Positions 25,940 through 34,328 of a stretch of DNA of 64,000 bases are shown one piece after another. The first letter of the stretch is position 1; every line of letters starts with the position of its first letter. Location: NCBI GenBank assembly GCA_016719785.1, contig JADJYJ010000031.1:186001-250000 (forward strand), given 5' to 3'. Source of the DNA: Candidatus Amarolinea dominans (GTDB taxonomy: Bacteria; Chloroflexota; Anaerolineae; SSC4; Amarolineaceae). The translations under genes were made by a program, and so were the position numbers. The notes under the pieces are model-generated. The model saw only the letters and a program-made list of their open reading frames with translations. It was not told the DNA's origin and searched no databases.

Positions 25940-28219
25940 TTAGGGCCGGGTCATGCCGGTCATGTCTATCTTGACGCCGCCCGTGCCCAGATCTTCCAGT
26001 GCATCGTACAGAATCTGCGCGGCGTACTTGGGATTGTGGGCAAAGGCGCCCGGATCCTTCTGAACGTACTGGTAGTTGTAAGCCGCACGCAGCAGGCGCG
26101 GCGTCCAATCGGTGTAGGCCTTTTCGTCCTGGTCCGCCGCGCCGTTGCCGTTGGCATCTGCATAGAAGTAAGGATAGGCAGTCGAACTGTAGGCGATGGC
26201 GGTCTTGGCGACATCCTGCGCGTAGGTTTGCAGACCGACGAACAGCTTCTCTTCCAGGGTCGCAATCTCACCCGCGACGCCTTCCTTCGTATCCTGGTCG
26301 CCGTCGAAGTCGGCGGCGGTGGCGCGAATGTCCTGCGGCGACTTGACGCCGGCATGGCAGGTGACGCACTTGTCTAAGCTCAGTTCAAGCTCATGCGTCT
26401 GATGGCATCCCGTGCAGGTGTCGAGACCCGGTGCGTGGGTATTGCGGCCCGCGTACTCTTTGTCCGCGTACTGATACGCAACCTGCGCATCGTTGCCAAA
26501 CAGCGTGGCGCCGGCTGCGAAGTAGTGTACGTTCAGGAAGCTCAGCTTCTTCTCCGGCACAACATCGTCCTCCAGTCCCTTGAGGCGGTTGTTGACCGCG
26601 ACCGTGGACTGGCGACCCTGGTGGCACTCGATGCATAGATTCGCATCCACCGGCTTGAGGTTACCCTTCTCGTCCTTCTCCGTGCTGAAGGTGACGCTCT
26701 TGCCGCTGGGGAACGGCACGCTTGTCACCGCGCGCACCGAGAAGTCGGTCAGGTCATCGTGACAGGTGGTGCAGGCCAGGCCATTGGACGGCTCGGCCCC
26801 AACAACGCCCGATGTCACAATCGAACCGCTGCCGGTAACAGCCACGGTGCCGCCATTGGTCAGGAACTGGGGCAGGCCGGTGGCCGAGTGGCACTTGGCG
26901 CAGCCGGCCGGCACCATGCCCGCATCGTCCCAGTCTCGGAAGGCCATCGCTGTGCCGTCGAAATGACCGGCATCGTTGCGAGCAGCTTTCGAGAGGTCCA
27001 GCGGTGCAGCCAGCTTGGTGTTCAGGTCTGCGATCGAGTCGTGCAGGAGCTGGATGATGTACTTGGCATTGTGCGCGAATTTGCCTGGGTCCTTGCTCGC
27101 AACCTGGTAGTTGTACGCGGCCCGTAACAGGCGGGCGGTCCAGGTGGAATATGACTTCTCACCGGTGTCGAGCTTGCCGTTGGCGTTCGCATCGGCAAAG
27201 AAGTACGGATAAGTGACCGCATCGTAGCCGATGTCTTGCTTCGGGACCTCTTTGGCGTAGGTCGTGATGGCGACCAACAGCTTCTCCTGCAGACCGGCCG
27301 CCTCCGCCGACACCCCTTCTTTGGCATTGCCGTCGCCGTCATAGTCCATCAGTGAGCCGTTCATGCGGATATCGAGCAGATCGGTCACGGCCTTGACGTC
27401 CTTGTGGCAGGCGGTGCATTCCTCAACCTTGACTTCCAGGGTGTGCGAGTTGTGGCAACTGATGCAGGTGTCGTACCCTTCTACGTGGCGGAACTTGCCA
27501 TCGTACAGCATGCCTTCATACTCGTAGCCGCCCTTGACCAGGGTGCCGTACTGAGTGGCCGCGGCCGCAAAGTAGTGAACATTGCGGAAGCCAAAGGTCT
27601 GGGTGACGCCCTTGCTATCCACGAACGGCTTGACGACCGCATCCATGTCCGTAATCTTGAACGTGTCGGTAATCAACTTGTCCACGCTGAGCTTGGACTC
27701 ACGGCCCTGGTGACATTCCATGCAGCGGGACTCGTCACCCAGGTCCTGAATTTCAATGCCCGACGGGAAGGTGACGCTGGTCTTGGTGGCCGTCACGTCG
27801 TTGTGACAGGCCGCGCACTGAACGGTCGTCCCGATCGCGGCCGCCTTGTCAACCTTACCCGCGGCGCTGCCGTCGGCGCCCAGGAAGTCGAGGTAACCAG
27901 GGGTGCTATGGCACTTGGCACAACTGGCCGGAACCTCGGCTGGGGTGGCGGCATCCCAATGGACGAATGCCTCGGCTGTTTTGTCATTATGCGGTGAACC
28001 GGTCCAGGCCGCTTCGAATGGCACTTCGACGGCTGGCTTCGCTTCAGGGCAGGGCGCGGGTGCGGGGCAAGCCGCGCAGGTGGGACATGGCACCGGCGTC
28101 GGCGCCGGCGCCGCGGTGGGCGGCGGGGGCGTTCCCTGGCACGCAACCAGCAGAAAAACGATGGTTGCGAGCACGAGAACACCAAACAATCCATCTCTTA
28201 CCTTCATAAGGACCTTCAT
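25940..28219 (-). CDS. Decahaem cytochrome c lipoprotein with internal duplication
   Basis: 759 residues from the ATG at 28219, which follows GGAAAGGAAGGG; the frame is open to 28348. The signal sequence ends in the lipobox LLVAC, then a Pro/Cys-rich linker (no haem motif). Two homologous halves of about 330 residues each carry five CXXCH: CAKCH, CAACH, CMECH, CISCH, CTACH, then CAKCH, CTTCH, CIECH, CTGCH, CVTCH. Each half also has ECHQGR, FLNVHYFAA-type and LLRAAYNYQ segments and two Asp-rich EF-hand-like loops (DYDGDGNAKEG and ADANANGKLD; DFDGDQDTKEG and ADANGNGAAD). It is probably a surface lipoprotein electron carrier. A possible CRP/FNR site lies upstream at 28418-28433. Confidence 0.85.
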   Translation of the reverse strand: MKVLMKVRDGLFGVLVLATIVFLLVACQGTPPPPTAAPAPTPVPCPTCAACPAPAPCPEAKPAVEVPFEAAWTGSPHNDKTAEAFVHWDAATPAEVPASCAKCHSTPGYLDFLGADGSAAGKVDKAAAIGTTVQCAACHNDVTATKTSVTFPSGIEIQDLGDESRCMECHQGRESKLSVDKLITDTFKITDMDAVVKPFVDSKGVTQTFGFRNVHYFAAAATQYGTLVKGGYEYEGMLYDGKFRHVEGYDTCISCHNSHTLEVKVEECTACHKDVKAVTDLLDIRMNGSLMDYDGDGNAKEGVSAEAAGLQEKLLVAITTYAKEVPKQDIGYDAVTYPYFFADANANGKLDTGEKSYSTWTARLLRAAYNYQVASKDPGKFAHNAKYIIQLLHDSIADLNTKLAAPLDLSKAARNDAGHFDGTAMAFRDWDDAGMVPAGCAKCHSATGLPQFLTNGGTVAVTGSGSIVTSGVVGAEPSNGLACTTCHDDLTDFSVRAVTSVPFPSGKSVTFSTEKDEKGNLKPVDANLCIECHQGRQSTVAVNNRLKGLEDDVVPEKKLSFLNVHYFAAGATLFGNDAQVAYQYADKEYAGRNTHAPGLDTCTGCHQTHELELSLDKCVTCHAGVKSPQDIRATAADFDGDQDTKEGVAGEIATLEEKLFVGLQTYAQDVAKTAIAYSSTAYPYFYADANGNGAADQDEKAYTDWTPRLLRAAYNYQYVQKDPGAFAHNPKYAAQILYDALEDLGTGGVKIDMTGMTRP

Positions 28220-28417
28220 AAGGAACCCTTCCTTTCCAGCGAGCAATCTTTCCCTGACAACAGCGTCAAGGATTTCCGGAGATGGCTGAGGCTCCTCGTC
28301 GGTCGGCCAATCAAGCACGGCGGAGGGCTGTCTTGACTTCCGTCGCACGGCGAGAGGGCTTGACGAAACAAAATGCGTGGGATAGATGCAAGTCTACCTG
28401 CGCTGGCGTTACGCGTC

Positions 28418-28433
28418 TATGACATCTATCATA
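28418..28433. promoter_or_regulatory. Symmetric CRP/FNR-family-like site TATGA-N6-TCATA
   Basis: TATGA at 28418-28422 and TCATA at 28429-28433 form a 5-bp palindrome with the 6-base spacer typical of CRP/FNR-family operators (TGTGA-N6-TCACA). It lies about 200 bases upstream of the decahaem lipoprotein start and just after the cytochrome b gene stop. Regulation is an inference from the spacing and symmetry only. Confidence 0.3.
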
Positions 28434-28443
28434 AGACACAAGC

Positions 28444-29604
28444 CTATTTTTCTGGCGCGCCGGCGTCAATCCAGGCCCTGATCTGAGCCATCTCAGGATC
28501 GCTCAGTTTGAGCGGATGCGCGCTGCCGCTCAGTATCGTCACGACCAGGCTTTCATCTGACTTACCGGCCGTGAAGATCGGGCCTGACTTCCCTCCTTTC
28601 TGCGCGTCCGCATAGCTGGCCAGTGACAGATTGCCGAGAGCGCCATGACAGGCGACGCACTTTTGCACAAACAGCGGGCCGATGAAGCCATCCCAGGTGA
28701 CGGCGCCGACCGCCGGCGGTGTGCTCGGGGCCGGCGTTGGCGTCTGCGGGATGGGCGTTGGCGTCTGCGGGACGAAGACCACCACAGTCGCCCGCACCGG
28801 CAGGGTGGTGATCGCGGTCTGCTCGAAGGAGACAAACAGGTAAAGGCCAATCAACAGAGCGACTGACAGAACACCGGCCGTCGGATAAAACAGGCGCTGC
28901 CGGCGCTGCATCTTCTGGGGATCCAGCGGTCGCGTGGCCGTACCCATCCTGATGGCGGCCAGCTCGGCCGGGTGCTCGTGCAGCATCTCTTCTTCGCTGA
29001 GCACGCCGGTGAACATACTCTTGTTGAGCGTCCGCAGGTGAACATGATACATGTGCCAGACGATGATCGCCAGCACAGCCAACAGCGCCTCGCCGCCGTG
29101 CGCGGCCTTGGCGGCCGGGATGAACTCGCCGGGCATGAAACGCGTCGTGGAGATGGGATTCCAAAGCATGAAGCCGGTCAGGATCATGATCAGGGTGCCC
29201 CACACCAGGGACCAGTATTCGACCTTTTCATCGAAGGCATAGCGCCCCATGGCCGGTCGTTCAGAACGGCGCCCCAGGAGATACAGAATCAAACCCCCGA
29301 AGTTGCGGACATCCTGCAGATCGGGCAGCATGGACAGGGAAACGCGGCGCACATAGATCTTGTAGGCAACGACAACGACATGGTAAACCGATTCCAGCAT
29401 CAGAACGATCGCTGCGACACGGTGAATGACACGCGTCACCTCGATACCGCCGAACAGCCCGATCATGATCTCAGCCAGGGGCTGGCCGATGAACTTCTGC
29501 GGTAACCCGGTCAGCGCGAGAACGACAAAGGCGGCGACCATCAACAGATGCTCGATACGCTGGGAAAGAGAGAAACGCAGATAGGTTTTCGTGGTCGTAG
29601 TCAT
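28444..29604 (-). CDS. Cytochrome b (formate dehydrogenase gamma-like) fused to a cytochrome c domain
   Basis: 386 residues. The first ~215 residues form a four-helix di-haem cytochrome b of the FdhI/thiosulfate reductase type (RIEHLLMVAAFVVLALTGLP, RVIHRVAAIVLMLESVYHVV, YWSLVWGTLIMILTGFML, LAVLAIIVWHMYHVHL) with His residues suited to haem b. A fifth helix (GVLSVALLIGLYLFVSF) leads into a PQTPTPIPQTPTP linker and a small class I cytochrome c with CVACH and distal Met candidates near LKLSDPEMAQ. It is suited to move electrons between menaquinone and the external multihaem proteins. The start overlaps the nonahaem gene stop by four bases. Confidence 0.88.
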   Translation of the reverse strand: MTTTTKTYLRFSLSQRIEHLLMVAAFVVLALTGLPQKFIGQPLAEIMIGLFGGIEVTRVIHRVAAIVLMLESVYHVVVVAYKIYVRRVSLSMLPDLQDVRNFGGLILYLLGRRSERPAMGRYAFDEKVEYWSLVWGTLIMILTGFMLWNPISTTRFMPGEFIPAAKAAHGGEALLAVLAIIVWHMYHVHLRTLNKSMFTGVLSEEEMLHEHPAELAAIRMGTATRPLDPQKMQRRQRLFYPTAGVLSVALLIGLYLFVSFEQTAITTLPVRATVVVFVPQTPTPIPQTPTPAPSTPPAVGAVTWDGFIGPLFVQKCVACHGALGNLSLASYADAQKGGKSGPIFTAGKSDESLVVTILSGSAHPLKLSDPEMAQIRAWIDAGAPEK

Positions 29605-30833
29605 GCTCCTTTCTCTCCCTTCGCTGCGGGGGGAGTGGAGATGCGCCGCCGGTTGAGAAAACGACGGCCGGCGTCCCCGGCCGCAAACAAAACCATGCCG
29701 CCGATGAGGGTGGGGATGACAATCTGGTAGAACAGATTGACATAGTAGACGATTGGGTATTTCTCGCGATCGGGCGTGTAGTGGCTCAACCAGGCTTCAG
29801 AGAAATTGGCGTTGGCGTCGGGATGACAACTCTGGCACTGGGCCACGAGGTTTTCGCGCACATGCAAACCCTTCTGGGGATCACTGGCTTGCTTGATGTC
29901 GTGAAAACCGTGGCAATCAATGCAAACCGGCTTGTTCGTCAACTGGTCTGGCGCCTGCTTTTCGAACAGCGTCACCGTCGAGCCATGGAAATCAGCCAGG
30001 TAGGTGTTCATGACCTGGGTCGAGATGCCGTACTTGTCCATTCTGGCCGCGTCGGTGTGGCACTTGGCACACACAGATGGAGAGTTCAAGCGAAAGGTTG
30101 CGGAAGTGGGATCGGCGATGCCATGCACACCATGACAGTCAATGCAGGTTGGCACATCCGGGTTTTGCGCATCTACCAGGGCCGCGCCATGCACGCTCGT
30201 CTTGTACTGTTCGTAGATCGTGTTATGGCAGGTCGCGCAGGTCTGTGGAATAGCCAGGTGCGCGTCCGGCAGCGGTTGATGGGTCTTCTGATCCAGGATG
30301 CGCCCCTGCGCGTGCGGATCATGACAATCTGCGCAGACGGCTGCCTGTCGGTTGCCCGCCTGCAGCGCAGTTTGATGCACGCTGTCTTTGGACAGTTCAT
30401 ACTTGTCGGCATGGCAGGTCTTGCACAATTCGTAATTGGCGATGGCATACCCGCGCAGGTCTTGCGCCTGCTGCGGAGGATGAGGATAGCCCGAAATGTT
30501 CGTGTGGCACTGAGTACACAAGTAGCCCCCGCTGCCATGCACCGAAGCGGCGTAGCGCGCCGGGTCAATCCCCAGATACAGATCCTCGCCGCTCGGCAGC
30601 CTGGTCGTTGCAGCGGTCGCGTGACACGCGAGGCAGGTTTCGTTGCTCACCATGATTGGCGGGGACAGAGGGGAACTGGTGGGGGGCGTCGTATCTTGTA
30701 CAGGCGGGGCGGCGGCCGCAGGAGCCACGGGCCAGGTCAGGGCAGCCAGCCACAGCACCGCGCCAGCAAAGACCACCATCAAGCCGAGGCTCAAACCGCT
30801 TATGCCTCCGGACCAACGTTGCGCACCTTTCAT
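29601..30833 (-). CDS. Nonahaem cytochrome c with N- and C-terminal membrane anchors
   Basis: 410 residues. An N-terminal signal/anchor (LSLGLMVVFAGAVLWLAALT) precedes nine CXXCH motifs: CLACH, CTQCH, CKTCH, CADCH, CATCH, CIDCH, CAKCH, CIDCH, CQSCH. The arrangement with SVHGSGGYLCTQCH and DPHAQGRILD resembles cytochromes of the NrfB/DmsE-like and octahaem families found with cytochrome b partners. A C-terminal helix (YQIVIPTLIGGMVLFAAG) and a basic tail return it to the membrane. It overlaps the cytochrome b gene by ATGA, strong evidence that the two form one complex. The start at 30833 is preceded by GGAGGAGTAA. Confidence 0.88.
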   Translation of the reverse strand: MKGAQRWSGGISGLSLGLMVVFAGAVLWLAALTWPVAPAAAAPPVQDTTPPTSSPLSPPIMVSNETCLACHATAATTRLPSGEDLYLGIDPARYAASVHGSGGYLCTQCHTNISGYPHPPQQAQDLRGYAIANYELCKTCHADKYELSKDSVHQTALQAGNRQAAVCADCHDPHAQGRILDQKTHQPLPDAHLAIPQTCATCHNTIYEQYKTSVHGAALVDAQNPDVPTCIDCHGVHGIADPTSATFRLNSPSVCAKCHTDAARMDKYGISTQVMNTYLADFHGSTVTLFEKQAPDQLTNKPVCIDCHGFHDIKQASDPQKGLHVRENLVAQCQSCHPDANANFSEAWLSHYTPDREKYPIVYYVNLFYQIVIPTLIGGMVLFAAGDAGRRFLNRRRISTPPAAKGEKGA

Positions 30834-30948
30834 CCGTTACTCCTCCACTTCAGTGTTCAGCATCGTTCAGCATAAACTATCGGGCCGGTGGGCGCCGGCC
30901 CGGTAGAGGCGTCGTCGTCAACAGTCAACAGATGTTAGCGCTGCCCGT

Positions 30949-32205
30949 CTACTGCTTATCGTGGTAACCGACAGCAGCAGCCTTCAGGGCCTCGTCCGTC
31001 TTTTCAACCGCCGAACCTGGAATGTGGCAGCTCTTGCAGGCAAAATCGAGGCCAAGCTGCGAAAGCGCCTTCTTCCCGTCGGCGCTGAACTGACTCGTCT
31101 GCGTGGGGTCAATGGCCATCAGGTGCGTGCGAATGTCGCCGGTGAATTTCGTGGCGTCGCCCCACGCACTCTTGCCCACACGGGGCATGTGGCAGGAAAC
31201 GCACTGCACGTTCAGCGCGGCATGTTTGCTCACCTGGGCATTCTGCGCTTGCTGATAATGGCAATTTTCGCACGTGGTACGCGTCGGCGGCTTGTCCTCA
31301 GCGCGCAACTGCACCACACCCTCGTGCGGGTTGTGGCACACCACACAATCCAGCGTGATGTGCTTGCTCTGGTACAACTCCTCGTACTGCTCGTGGTGCT
31401 CGATGAAGCCGCCACTGGCGTCAACCGCTTCGACGGCGTTACGGCGATGGCACGCGCCGCACGCCTCACCGCTGCGATCAACCTTCAGCGCGATCCCGTA
31501 CGGATTTGCCATGTGCAGGCTGCCCGGCCCATGACACGCCTCGCACTGGATGCCCGGCGCGGCCCAGACGCCCACGATGCCCGGCAGATCGTCCTGATGG
31601 CCGTCTGGCCGATAACCGGTCGTGTGACAGGCGCCGCAGTTGTAAACGAGCTTGGGCTTACCGGAGTTGTACTTGACCCAGCCGGCCTCTTTGCCCACAG
31701 CCACATTGGCAAAGTTGTACTGGTTCAGGTAATTGGTGTCGCTGATGGTGGCACCCGGCTTATCGGTGATGATGTAGCCGTTCTTATCCATGAAGCGCGC
31801 CTTCCAGTTGTAGCCGCCGATCACATACGAAATGTCGTTCCAGGTGTAGCCTTCGGGCGGCTTCTCCACCGCGGTGAAGGGATAGGTTGGCGCCTTGCCG
31901 TCCACCACCTTGTTCAACTTGTAGCTGTGGCCCGATTTCATGAACAGATCATAAGTTGCTTTATGACAGGCGCCGCACTTGTCAGAACCAACGTATTCAG
32001 CGCCGATGGCGGCGCTGGCCACAGCGCCGGCAGGACCGGCAGACCCAGCGGGACCTGGGGCGCCAGCAGGCCCAGCCGGCCCCTGCGGGCCAGGGGCGCC
32101 TTGTGGCCCGGACGGCCCAACCGGGCCGACGGGACCGGTACAGGCCGAGAGTACGAACAAAATACCCAAGACGATCACGAACACAACGATCAACTTACGT
32201 AACAT
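30949..32205 (-). CDS. Octahaem cytochrome c lipoprotein with a collagen-like stalk
   Basis: 418 residues from the ATG at 32205, preceded by GGGGGA; the frame is open to 32241. The signal sequence ends in lipobox VLSAC, so the mature N-terminal Cys is lipidated. About 40 residues of Gly-X-Y repeats rich in Pro (GPVGPVGPSG, GAPGPQGPAG) follow directly: a collagen-like triple-helix sequence. Then come eight CXXCH motifs: CGACH, CGACH, CEACH, CGACH, CVVCH, CENCH, CVSCH, CKSCH, with HGPGSLH and CHMPRVGKS segments as in cytochrome c554-like proteins. A collagen stalk would trimerise the protein and lift 24 haems off the membrane; this is inference. It is first in the leftward cytochrome cluster. 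Confidence 0.85.
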   Translation of the reverse strand: MLRKLIVVFVIVLGILFVLSACTGPVGPVGPSGPQGAPGPQGPAGPAGAPGPAGSAGPAGAVASAAIGAEYVGSDKCGACHKATYDLFMKSGHSYKLNKVVDGKAPTYPFTAVEKPPEGYTWNDISYVIGGYNWKARFMDKNGYIITDKPGATISDTNYLNQYNFANVAVGKEAGWVKYNSGKPKLVYNCGACHTTGYRPDGHQDDLPGIVGVWAAPGIQCEACHGPGSLHMANPYGIALKVDRSGEACGACHRRNAVEAVDASGGFIEHHEQYEELYQSKHITLDCVVCHNPHEGVVQLRAEDKPPTRTTCENCHYQQAQNAQVSKHAALNVQCVSCHMPRVGKSAWGDATKFTGDIRTHLMAIDPTQTSQFSADGKKALSQLGLDFACKSCHIPGSAVEKTDEALKAAAVGYHDKQ

Positions 32206-32324
32206 ACGTCCCCCTTTTGTCCCCCTTTTATAACGAAGCAAACGAGGTCAATCTGCTGCGAACGTGCTGACAACCGCTCAACAATTGCAGTCATCATACA
32301 CTAATTTTAGTTGCCTTGCAAGGT

Positions 32325-32353
32325 TTTACACATCGCTTCGATTTCTTTATAAT
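32325..32353 (+). promoter_or_regulatory. Sigma-70-type promoter for the glycan-assembly operon
   Basis: TTTACA (32325-32330), 17-base spacer, perfect TATAAT (32348-32353), 52 bases upstream of the 32406 ATG. It lies in the 200-base divergent gap shared with the cytochrome cluster. Confidence 0.7.
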
Positions 32354-32405
32354 GAACCCGCGACGCACCGCTGGTCGCTGAAAATCTGAACCGGCTACCT
32401 GTTCG

Positions 32406-34328
32406 ATGACACGATCCGCATTCTTTTTACAACGCATCACCTGGCTGGCTTTCTTAGCCCTGGCGCTGTGCCTGCCCTTCGAGGCCGTGCAGCCCTGGCT
32501 GCAGGCCGGCCCGCTGCGTTTTACCAATCTCGAACTGCTGGCCGCGCTCGCGCTCATGCTGTGGGCGCTTGCTCTGCTGGCGGCCCGCCGCATGCCGCGC
32601 TGGCCGGCCTGGCTGGGGTGGCCGCTCCTGGCCTGGAGCCTGGTCTTGTGCCTGTCGGCCCTGCTCGCGCCAACCGAACGGGGCGCTGCGCTCAAGTTCG
32701 CCTTGCGCAGCCTGGCCGGAGTCATCGTGAGTCTGGCTGCATTCGATGTGCTGACCAGGCAGCGCGCCGCAGATGCGCGCGCAACCGGCCCTGTCGCCGC
32801 CCTGGCCTGGGCGCTGACGAGCGGCGCCCTGTTAGCTGCCGTCCTCGGCTGCGCCGAGGTCCTGTGGCCTGCCGTGCTGACCCCCTGGCTGAGCCTTTTC
32901 AAGCTCCACACCACGCGCGTCGCCGGTACGATCCGGGCCAGCGGCACATTTGGCTATGCCAACATCGCCGCCCAGTACTGGGAAGCGGCCCTGGTATTGC
33001 TCAGTGTTCTGCTCACCACCGTCAGCCGGCGGCGCGACCAAATTCTAATCCTGTTCGCCATCGGCCTCATGGGCGCGGCACTCGTCTTGACGGCCAGCCG
33101 CGGCGGCCTGGTAGCCATCCTACTCAGCAGCGGGCTGTTGCTGGCGACCGCCTGCTGGAGCCTGCGCCGCCTGCGCCGGCTGGCGCCCGATTCTCCCCCG
33201 CTCGTCGGTGTGTCGCTGCCCCGCGCGGCCGCCATCACGATCATCGTGATTGTGGCGCTGGCGAGCGTCCAGGTGGCGTTGAGTCCGGTGCAGCAGGCGC
33301 GCCTGCAGCGCGAGGTTGAAGCCGGCTTCATGCAGGCCGAGTATGCCGCGCCGGCCCATCTCACCCTGGTTGCCGGTCAACGCACGCAGGTTCCGGTGCA
33401 TCTTACTAATGCCGGGCGCCTGCTCTGGCGGGCACACGGCGCGGAGCCGATCTTGCTCAGCTATCATTGGCTGGACGCCAGCGCCGAGATGATCGTCTTC
33501 TTCGAAGGCGATCGCACCGCCCTGCCCCATGATGTGCCGCCCGGCGGGTCCGCGCGGGTGTCGGCCTACGTCCTGCCGCTCCTTCAACCTGGCCGCTACA
33601 TTCTGGCCTGGGACCTGCTGCAAAACCACGTGGCCTGGTTCTCCACGCGTGGAGCTGGCCTGGGGCGCACCACGGTTGACGTGGCGGCCGGGGCCGGCGG
33701 CGCTGCGGCCCCACCCCTGCCGCCCCCTCTTTCCGCCAGCTTGCTGACCGCAGCCCAGGGCAGCACCCAGGTTGAGCGCACCACCCTCTGGCGGGCTGCC
33801 TGGCTGCTGTGGCGCCAACACCCCTGGCTGGGCGTCGGCCCGGACAATTTCCGCTACCTGTGGGGCGACGCCTTGGGCTTGACAGACTGGCGCCCGGCCG
33901 GGCAGGCGTCTGTCCTGCACAGCAACAGCCTGTATGTCGAAATTCTGGTGACGCTTGGATTGGCGGGAGGCGCTTGCTTCGCCTGGCTCCTGCTCAGCCT
34001 GGCACAGCACGTCTTCACGCGGCTGCGCTGGCTGCTGACCCTTGCCCCACCCACCTTACCTGCAAAGTCCCGCATTCACTCCCTCAACTGGCTACTTGGT
34101 TTGTGTGCGGCCCTGGTCGCCTTCCTGGTGCATGGGTTTTTCGACTATTTCCTGGAGTTTACGCCTACCTACCTGCTGTGGTGGATCCTGGTCGGCAGCC
34201 TGGCCTCCTGCACAACAGAGATCGGGGCACAGAGCGTTTCGCTTCGTCTCCCCCTCTCCCGTCGTGTGCTGTTTCACGACGGGAGAGGGGGTCGGGGGGT
34301 GAGGGCGTCAACGGAGAAAACGCCGTGA
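32406..34328 (+). CDS. O-antigen ligase/polymerase-like membrane protein with an inserted beta domain
   Basis: 640 residues. About eight N-terminal helices include the family region SGTFGYANIAAQYWEAALVLL and LVLTASRGGLVAIL. Between residues ~310 and 440 lies an extra extracytoplasmic segment predicted as a beta-sandwich (LTLVAGQRTQVPVHLTNAGR, LLSYHWLDASAEMIVFFEGD, PPGGSARVSAYVLPLLQPGR). The fold resumes at WRQHPWLGVGPDNFRYLW and HSNSLYVEILVTLGLAGG, the Wzy_C/WaaL signature, then further helices. Its last ~30 residues are encoded by a dispersed palindrome (34250-34291). It probably polymerises or ligates surface polysaccharide. Its stop overlaps the next start by one base. Confidence 0.85.
   Translation: MTRSAFFLQRITWLAFLALALCLPFEAVQPWLQAGPLRFTNLELLAALALMLWALALLAARRMPRWPAWLGWPLLAWSLVLCLSALLAPTERGAALKFALRSLAGVIVSLAAFDVLTRQRAADARATGPVAALAWALTSGALLAAVLGCAEVLWPAVLTPWLSLFKLHTTRVAGTIRASGTFGYANIAAQYWEAALVLLSVLLTTVSRRRDQILILFAIGLMGAALVLTASRGGLVAILLSSGLLLATACWSLRRLRRLAPDSPPLVGVSLPRAAAITIIVIVALASVQVALSPVQQARLQREVEAGFMQAEYAAPAHLTLVAGQRTQVPVHLTNAGRLLWRAHGAEPILLSYHWLDASAEMIVFFEGDRTALPHDVPPGGSARVSAYVLPLLQPGRYILAWDLLQNHVAWFSTRGAGLGRTTVDVAAGAGGAAAPPLPPPLSASLLTAAQGSTQVERTTLWRAAWLLWRQHPWLGVGPDNFRYLWGDALGLTDWRPAGQASVLHSNSLYVEILVTLGLAGGACFAWLLLSLAQHVFTRLRWLLTLAPPTLPAKSRIHSLNWLLGLCAALVAFLVHGFFDYFLEFTPTYLLWWILVGSLASCTTEIGAQSVSLRLPLSRRVLFHDGRGGRGVRASTEKTP
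34250..34291. repeat. Dispersed palindromic repeat (CCCTCTCCC family), copy 3, inside a coding region
   Basis: Arms CCCCCTCTCCCGTCGTG and its reverse complement around TGCTGTTT. The arms are identical to the copy at 42090-42131, which is in the opposite orientation. It encodes residues near the C-terminus of the O-antigen-ligase-like protein. Confidence 0.85.

Noticed and set aside
30961..32202. 413-residue plus-strand open frame opposite the octahaem gene
   Set aside because: Complement of the collagen-like and haem-rich gene; composition follows the codons of the real gene.
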